From CAYJAD01 sp964370015 (GTDB lineage: Bacteria; Desulfobacterota; Desulfovibrionia; Desulfovibrionales; Desulfovibrionaceae): DNA of 45,609 nt. The DNA lies in the NCBI GenBank assembly GCA_964370015.1, contig CAYJHD010000012.1:1-45609 (forward strand). Reading direction: 5' to 3'. Made by a program: the position numbers and the translations under genes. Every line of letters begins with the position of its first letter. Position 1 is the stretch's first letter. This document shows positions 41,294-45,609 of the stretch, one piece after another. The notes under the pieces were generated by a model. The model saw nothing but the letters and a program-made list of their open reading frames with translations. It was not told the origin of the DNA and ran no database searches.

Positions 41294-41406
41294 GCCGCTC
41301 AAGGTAAACAAAAGGGCCACGTGGTCGATAAAAGTGTAGGAGGCTTGTGGGTACTTTTTAAGCAAAGCCTAAGCTCATTTTGCAAGAGAGCTCAGAAATA
41401 TGACTG

Positions 41407-41422
41407 TGGCACGGCATTTGCT
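41407..41422 (+). promoter_or_regulatory. Consensus sigma54 promoter of the lytic transglycosylase gene
   Basis: TGGCAC-GGCAT-TTGCT matches the -24/-12 consensus TGGCAC-N5-TTGCW at every defined base, including the invariant GG-N10-GC. The transcript would begin near 41433, about 47 bases before the ATG at 41480. Confidence 0.82.
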
Positions 41423-41479
41423 TAAAATGCACCAAAGGAAAAAGTATTGACGTTGGACTCTCAACGCCGAGGATACGCT

Positions 41480-42637
41480 ATGCACAAAAAAACGCCTTTA
41501 TGGAATTTTTTACACAAACTGGTACAGGCCGCCACCGTGACGGGCTATACCAGTGCTGGTGTTGTGCTTTCCCTGTTTTTGGTGGGCTTTGTGCCCCCCA
41601 TGGAGGGACATTCTGTACGCCGTCCCGTGGAGAAAAAAATAGCCCAACTGCGCCCTCAAGATTATCCCCTACCCATAGTGCATAATACCAACGGAACGTC
41701 CTTTCGCGCCGCCGTGAGCAAAGAGAAAATCTACGCCAATGCCTCCACCATGGCAGCATCTTCCACAAAAAGCCATTGGATGGATTTTTCATCACAACAT
41801 ATCGTACTTCACACACAACAAGGCTCCAAAAAATTAGATAACGGTGCCTTGGCTTTCGCCGTAGTCATGGCCGAAGAGGCCGCTTTGTTTGATAAAGACA
41901 GCGCATTGCTCAGCACACAGCCGGCAGAACCCGGTGAAGCTTTGGGCCATAGCGGTAAGCCTTTACGCTGGCAACAAAGCACCTTCCCTCAAGGCCCGCA
42001 CGAACCGGCATCTTTTGACCCCATGTGTGATTTAGAACGCCCCAGCATGGAAGCTTTGCAAGCAAAAGTCTTGGCCAGAGCCTATGCCCCCGCCTCCGGT
42101 GAAAGTTATGTGAGTGCCGCGCGTCGCTATCAACCCATTGTAAATACGTTGGCAAAGCGCTTTAAATTGCGTCCATCCTTGCTTTTTGCCATCATTCACA
42201 CGGAAAGCAATTTCCGCCCCCGTCTCATGAGCCCTGCCAAGGCCATGGGTCTTATGCAAATTTTGCCCACCACCGCCGGCGGTGAGGTTTACAGATATTT
42301 ACACGGCCACAATGCCATTGTGAGCCATGAAGAACTGGCTCGCCCAGAGCTTAATATCACCTACGGAGCCACCTATTTCCACTTACTCATGACTCAGCAT
42401 CTCAATGGCATTGTGCAACACCGTTCCCGCGAAGTGTGCGCCATTGCGGCCTATAATATGGGAATTGGGCGTCTTATGCGTTATTTTGGGGCCACTGCTG
42501 AAGAAGCTTTTGCCCACATTAATCGCCTCACGCCGCATGAAGTATACAGACATCTTACACAGACACTGCCCATCGCCGAAACACGCACCTATGTGTCACG
42601 CGTGAGCCACAGAGAGTCACTGTATAAAAACATGTAA
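41480..42637 (+). CDS. Lytic murein transglycosylase (SLT family, MltC-like)
   Basis: This 385-residue protein has an N-terminal membrane anchor or signal segment (about 14-38) and a disordered middle. The catalytic SLT domain (about 215-370) follows. The catalytic Glu is E242 in AIIHTESNF. It is followed by the family motifs AKAMGLMQILPTTA and CAIAAYNMGIGRL, and by AETRTYVSRV near the end. It should cleave peptidoglycan strands to 1,6-anhydro products in the periplasm. I start at the ATG at 41480 with GAGGA six bases upstream; the TTG frame from 41447 has no site. A perfect sigma54 promoter lies just upstream, so expression should depend on an NtrC-type activator. A terminator follows before the next gene. 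Confidence 0.9.
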   Translation: MHKKTPLWNFLHKLVQAATVTGYTSAGVVLSLFLVGFVPPMEGHSVRRPVEKKIAQLRPQDYPLPIVHNTNGTSFRAAVSKEKIYANASTMAASSTKSHWMDFSSQHIVLHTQQGSKKLDNGALAFAVVMAEEAALFDKDSALLSTQPAEPGEALGHSGKPLRWQQSTFPQGPHEPASFDPMCDLERPSMEALQAKVLARAYAPASGESYVSAARRYQPIVNTLAKRFKLRPSLLFAIIHTESNFRPRLMSPAKAMGLMQILPTTAGGEVYRYLHGHNAIVSHEELARPELNITYGATYFHLLMTQHLNGIVQHRSREVCAIAAYNMGIGRLMRYFGATAEEAFAHINRLTPHEVYRHLTQTLPIAETRTYVSRVSHRESLYKNM

Positions 42638-42695
42638 GTGCGCGCCCGAGGGCAGTACATAAAACTTGTATTTTTCATCAAAAAAACATACATTG

Positions 42696-42736
42696 AGCGT
42701 TGGCTTTTTTTCAAAAGCTAACGCTTTGTTTTTATT
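42696..42736 (+). terminator. Terminator after the transglycosylase gene
   Basis: AGCGTTGGCTTTT pairs with AAAAGCTAACGCT (one G-T pair) with a four-base loop and is followed by TTGTTTTTATTT. Confidence 0.85.
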
Positions 42737-42806
42737 TACAAACCTAAGAAGTGCACCATGCTTTTTTGTTGCATTGTACCTTTTTCAAAAATACTAAGGA
42801 GTTTTT

Positions 42807-43430
42807 ATGTTACGTATTCTTCCTCTCATGCTGTTGACCTTAGGGCTTTTAACAGCTTGCAATAGCCCTTCCGAGGCTCCCAAAGCAGCCACCACTGCCG
42901 CCACACAAACCATTGCCATTGTGGATACAGCTAAAATCTTTCGCGAAAGTGAACCAGGTAAGGCCGGCGTAGAATTTTTAAAGAGCATTCAAGCAGATAT
43001 GCAAATTGCTTTGGCCACTTTGCAAGCTAAAATACAAGCAGATCCTGAAAATATGGAATTGCAACAAGAAGCCCAAGCATCTTTCGGCCAATTGCAACAA
43101 CGCATGAGCGCAGAAGAGCAAAATGTGGTGAATATCCTCAATGAATTGGTACAAAAAAGCTTGGATGAATATCGCACAGCCAAGAATATTTCTGTCATTG
43201 TGGGCACAGAAGCCGCTCTTTCTTTCGATAAAGCTGTGGACGTGACCGGCGATGTTATTGTTGCCATGAACAAGCATAAGGTTGAGTACAAATCCATCAT
43301 GCCTGAAGAAGAAAAAGCCGCGCCTGCCGCTCAAGAAGCCGCCCCTAAGGCTGATGGAGCTCAAGAAGCTGCGCCTAAAACCGATGCCGCCCAAGAAGCT
43401 GCGCCTGCCGCTGAAAGCGATAAAAAATAA
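42807..43430 (+). CDS. Skp/OmpH-like lipoprotein
   Basis: This 207-residue protein has a lipoprotein signal peptide: a hydrophobic core, then LLTAC with the lipidated Cys at 18. It continues as a Skp/OmpH-like chaperone domain (about 33-170): TIAIVDTAKIFRESEPGKAGVEFL, then a long helical region rich in Gln and Glu that would form the tentacle-like hairpin (IQADPENMELQQEAQASFGQLQQRMSAEEQ). It returns to strands at ISVIVGTEAALSFDKAVDVTGDVIVAM. The C terminus is a low-complexity Ala/Pro/Glu tail with repeated AQEAAPK units. Skp proteins are usually soluble periplasmic trimers, so the lipid anchor and tail are unusual. AAGGAG before the ATG is a good site. The gene stands between two terminators. 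Confidence 0.85.
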   Translation: MLRILPLMLLTLGLLTACNSPSEAPKAATTAATQTIAIVDTAKIFRESEPGKAGVEFLKSIQADMQIALATLQAKIQADPENMELQQEAQASFGQLQQRMSAEEQNVVNILNELVQKSLDEYRTAKNISVIVGTEAALSFDKAVDVTGDVIVAMNKHKVEYKSIMPEEEKAAPAAQEAAPKADGAQEAAPKTDAAQEAAPAAESDKK

Positions 43431-43456
43431 CTAAGCGTCCCCAATCAATTCTATTT

Positions 43457-43493
43457 AAGCGCTGTTCTTTTCAAGAAGGGACAGCGCTTTTTT
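43457..43493 (+). terminator. Terminator after the Skp-like gene
   Basis: AAGCGCTGT (43457-43465) pairs with ACAGCGCTT (43481-43489) and is followed by a T run. Confidence 0.88.
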
Positions 43494-43573
43494 GTGCACA
43501 AGTTTAGCTTTAGTCGATGCGAAAATACGCTTCGAAGTATTTTTCAAAAGCCTCGAGGCTCATTTCAAATTAT

Positions 43574-44602
43574 TTATATGCACAACTTGTTAACTACTGG
43601 AATTTTCTTTAAAAAGAGAACAATCACGACAGTACCAATGAACACAAGTATCGTTTTTATCGTTATCAGCAAAAAGGGATTAAGTACGTTGAGTACACTA
43701 ACCCTTGCAAGAACACCATTCATCAGATCGTGTGCAAGGTATATACCCAATGACAGCGACGAGATAGTTTGAACTATTTTCGTTGTCATTTCAGAAAAAT
43801 GCATGGAAGATACAGCATATTTAAAATATATGAAAATGCTAGCGCTTATGAATACATTTGCAAGCGATGTATAGTAAAATAAATTTTCAGTTTTTAACTG
43901 TATACTTACAACTAATACATTTGTAAATACTACTAGAAACACATATGAAAAAAACGCTGTAACATATAATACTCTTTGAAACTTAATGGATATATCATTA
44001 CTACTTAGATAATACCCAAGCATTGCGTATCCAAAATATCCAACAATTGATTCAATGCTAAGATTACTCATAAAGAATTCTGTATTATTTTGCCAGAAAG
44101 AAATTGAATCTATAATTACTTTATTAGAAAAAATTAAAGATAAAAATATAAAATAAATGGTTGATTTCTTATCTTCAGCAATTTTTCTAAGTAAAGGTAT
44201 GACAATATAAAGTATGGAAATAGCAAACATAAACCACATATGATAATTCCCAAACATAATAGCTTTGAGGAAATCTTCTATGGATGTTATCTTATGCGTA
44301 AAAAACTTGGCAAAAGCATAAATAAAAGCCCAAGCCAAATATGATATTATAATTCTTGGAATATATTTTTTTATGACAGTTTCAATACTAAGATGTTTTT
44401 GAGGTGAGAGAAAAAGAGCTCCTGAAATCATAAAAAAAATCGGCACGCACCATCGCAAAGCCCCTGCTATACAATTCATTATCTGCCAATCGACCGACTC
44501 TGCGGGAAGCTTATACCAAAACGGCATCGCTATGTGAATGATAACAACTGCTATTAGAGCAATATTCTTTAATAAATCTAAGTAGAAAACTCTATTATGC
44601 AT
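43574..44602 (-). CDS. Acyltransferase 3 family membrane O-acyltransferase
   Basis: This 342-residue protein has about ten membrane segments and the acyltransferase-3 N-terminal pattern: FYLDLLKNIALIAVVIIHIAMPFW contains the conserved early His (H22). It continues with WCVPIFFMISGALFLSPQKHLSIETVIKKYIPRI, which holds the family's Phe-Met-Ile-SGAL and Lys/Arg-Ile segments. Such enzymes O-acetylate polysaccharide or other envelope glycans (WecH/OafA type). The target cannot be told. The gene is conspicuously AT-rich, with many AAT/ATA/TTA codons, unlike all other genes in the window, which suggests recent acquisition. No ribosome binding site is clear before the ATG. It is convergent with the Skp-like gene. 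Confidence 0.85.
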   Translation of the reverse strand: MHNRVFYLDLLKNIALIAVVIIHIAMPFWYKLPAESVDWQIMNCIAGALRWCVPIFFMISGALFLSPQKHLSIETVIKKYIPRIIISYLAWAFIYAFAKFFTHKITSIEDFLKAIMFGNYHMWFMFAISILYIVIPLLRKIAEDKKSTIYFIFLSLIFSNKVIIDSISFWQNNTEFFMSNLSIESIVGYFGYAMLGYYLSSNDISIKFQRVLYVTAFFSYVFLVVFTNVLVVSIQLKTENLFYYTSLANVFISASIFIYFKYAVSSMHFSEMTTKIVQTISSLSLGIYLAHDLMNGVLARVSVLNVLNPFLLITIKTILVFIGTVVIVLFLKKIPVVNKLCI

Positions 44603-45090
44603 TATAAATATCCTACAGGGCTCTCGTGGAGACTTTTACATGTTTAAGACTTAATTCTTTAGGCGCTAAATACCACAAAGGACGAAGTTGTCCTTGTTTA
44701 ACATAAAAAGGTACTCTCCTGCGGAGCACATCACAAACCTCATGCATCTGCTAAAATTGATTTTTACGGCAACCTTTATAACGATACCGTGCTTAAATAC
44801 ACGGCCAAAAAAGCATTTTCAACTGTTATCCTTACGATTTTTATAAAAGATAACCTCTCCAAGTTTCAATGTAAACCTTCAAAAATGGGAAGCTCTTTAC
44901 CTTTCCAGCCACTGCCTAATAATCATACAACGCGAACACCGTGTGTATATTTTTTATACACACGCAAAAAAACAGTAAAATCACTTTAGTTGTCATAACA
45001 ACGAATTAGATTCTTTTCACATTTTGGCATGGGCATTGCTAAGCGATATGTGATGCCAGCTTACACTGCGCATCATTACATGAGGAGAAA
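44603..45090. other. AT-rich intergenic region
   Basis: These 488 bases lie between divergent genes. They hold a small AAGGAC/GTCCTT hairpin (44678-44695) and a 10-bp hairpin (44940-44964). I see no credible coding frame: an open frame at 44789-44989 lacks a binding site and has no recognisable features. Confidence 0.45.
44940..44964. repeat. 10-bp stem-loop
   Basis: CGTGTGTATA and TATACACACG form a perfect stem around TTTTT, followed by CAAAAAAACAG. No T run follows on either strand, so it is unlikely to be a standard terminator. Confidence 0.5.
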
Positions 45091-45369
45091 ATGATGAAAT
45101 TTATTATGAGTTTTGCAATATTATTGTCCATGGCCATGGCTGTTCCCGCTGAGGCCGGTATTTTAGGCGTTATTGATAGAATATTAGACCCTAGACACAA
45201 TGCCCCTAAACATGTGGTTGTGCACAAGGCACAAAAACCAACTGTTGTACATCATGTGGTAAAAAAGGCGCCCATTACGCATGTGGTGCACAAGGCTCCC
45301 CGTACCCATGCAGCCAATAAACCCTCCGCTGTGCACGTAATACAAAAAGACCATCGCCAGCATCGTTAA
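45091..45369 (+). CDS. Small His/Lys/Val-rich secreted protein
   Basis: This 92-residue protein has a signal peptide (MMKFIMSFAILLSMAMAVPAEA, cleavage after AEA). The mature part is basic, built from degenerate units such as VVHKAQK, VVHHVVKKAP, VVHKAPR and VHVIQK, with about a dozen histidines. GAGGAG precedes the paired ATG codons, and a perfect terminator follows the stop, so it is a real transcription unit. Histidine-rich secreted peptides can bind divalent metals or heme, but that is only a composition argument. It is separated from the acyltransferase by a long non-coding stretch. I do not recognise a family. Confidence 0.72.
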   Translation: MMKFIMSFAILLSMAMAVPAEAGILGVIDRILDPRHNAPKHVVVHKAQKPTVVHHVVKKAPITHVVHKAPRTHAANKPSAVHVIQKDHRQHR

Positions 45370-45425
45370 AAGCTTCACGCAAACATAGGGATAATAGTAC
45401 AGCAGATACTAAATAATTACAAAAA

Positions 45426-45462
45426 AAGGCTTACAAGGTTATATCTTGTAAGCCTTTTTATA
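45426..45462. terminator. Terminator after the His-rich gene
   Basis: AAGGCTTACAAG pairs perfectly with CTTGTAAGCCTT across a seven-base loop, flanked by A and T runs, so it can act on both strands. Confidence 0.92.
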
Positions 45463-45538
45463 GGGAAAAACCTTAAACTTTAGATTTGGTGAAGACCGCT
45501 TGGAAGTTGAAAGCGGAGTTGGGAGAAAATTCCCCACG

Positions 45539-45572
45539 AAAAAAGGCTTTAGATTTTTACATCTAAAGCCTT
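45539..45572 (-). terminator. Terminator of the minus-strand tRNA
   Basis: On the minus strand AAGGCTTTAGAT pairs with ATCTAAAGCCTT (loop six bases) and runs into TTTTTT at plus 45544-45539. It is 12 bases downstream of the tRNA CCA end. Confidence 0.88.
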
Positions 45573-45584
45573 GACCATTTTCGG

Positions 45585-45609
45585 TGGTGCCGCGGGACAG
45601 AATTGAACT
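45585..45609 (-). tRNA. tRNA 3' end (partial; identity not determinable, Thr possible)
   Basis: The minus strand reads AGTTCAATTCTGTC, then CCGCGGC-A-CCA ending at 45585. This is the T loop TTCAATT with its 3' stem strand, the 3' acceptor strand, the discriminator A and an encoded CCA. The 5' acceptor strand should be GCCGCGG, a start seen in some tRNA-Thr genes. The anticodon lies beyond the window. A terminator follows directly. Confidence 0.8.

Noticed and set aside
44789..44989. Plus-strand open frame of 66 codons before the His-rich gene
   Set aside because: It has no binding site, random composition, and a hairpin across its 3' part.

Overview
The window looks like a chromosomal segment of a moderate-GC sulfate reducer or relative in the Desulfovibrionaceae (Desulfobacterota). 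Four observations support this: a cytochrome c maturation (Ccm) cluster with a cysteine-type (CXXXY) CcmE and no CcmG or CcmH, a complete TRAP transporter, RNase J in a Gram-negative Tol-Pal background, and a purine-poor hairpin repeat of a kind I recall from this family. The placement is an inference. No 16S gene or other phylogenetic marker is present.

Layout. (1) 1-3322, plus strand: the 3' end of pgi runs by a 1-base overlap into a sensor kinase and an NtrC-type sigma54 activator. (2) 3377-8496, mostly minus: a LapG-type periplasmic cysteine protease, an AbgA-like amidohydrolase with a DMT exporter, a small zinc-ribbon membrane protein on the plus strand, and a cardiolipin synthase. (3) 8563-13512, minus: a 1649-residue membrane protein that looks like a hybrid histidine kinase but has lost most phosphotransfer residues. 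(4) 13725-19523, minus: ccmE-ccmF-ccmA-ccmB-ccmC-ccmD followed by two TPR proteins, ending in a strong terminator. ccmD is a 45-residue gene. (5) 19594-23883, minus: a CNNM/CorC-type membrane protein, then a TRAP transporter in the order dctQ-dctM-dctP. (6) gdhA (plus) converges on rnj (minus), with a duplicated 63-bp element between them. (7) 28435-33183, plus: tolQ-tolR-tolA-like, a second protein with two TonB/TolA-C-like domains, and tolB, ending in a terminator. No pal follows. (8) 33436-36996: a secreted Pro/Ala-rich protein, a shikimate-kinase-like enzyme, a small secreted protein, and a VWA-OmpA fusion. (9) 37266-41206, plus: a DapF-fold racemase or epimerase followed by a 1016-residue protein that combines a PHP-like domain with a membrane domain. 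(10) 41480-43430, plus: a lytic transglycosylase behind a consensus sigma54 promoter, and a Skp-like lipoprotein. (11) 43574-45369: an AT-rich segment with an acyltransferase and a small His/Lys-rich secreted protein. The window closes on the 3' end of a minus-strand tRNA.

Much of the window concerns the cell envelope: Tol energisation, peptidoglycan cleavage and binding, heme delivery to the periplasm, a surface-adhesin protease, phospholipid synthesis and O-acylation. The least explained pieces are the degenerate 1649-residue signalling protein, the racemase plus PHP-like membrane pair, and the double TonB-C protein inside the tol operon. Start codons were moved from the longest frame where a ribosome binding site or signal peptide argued for it; each case is noted.
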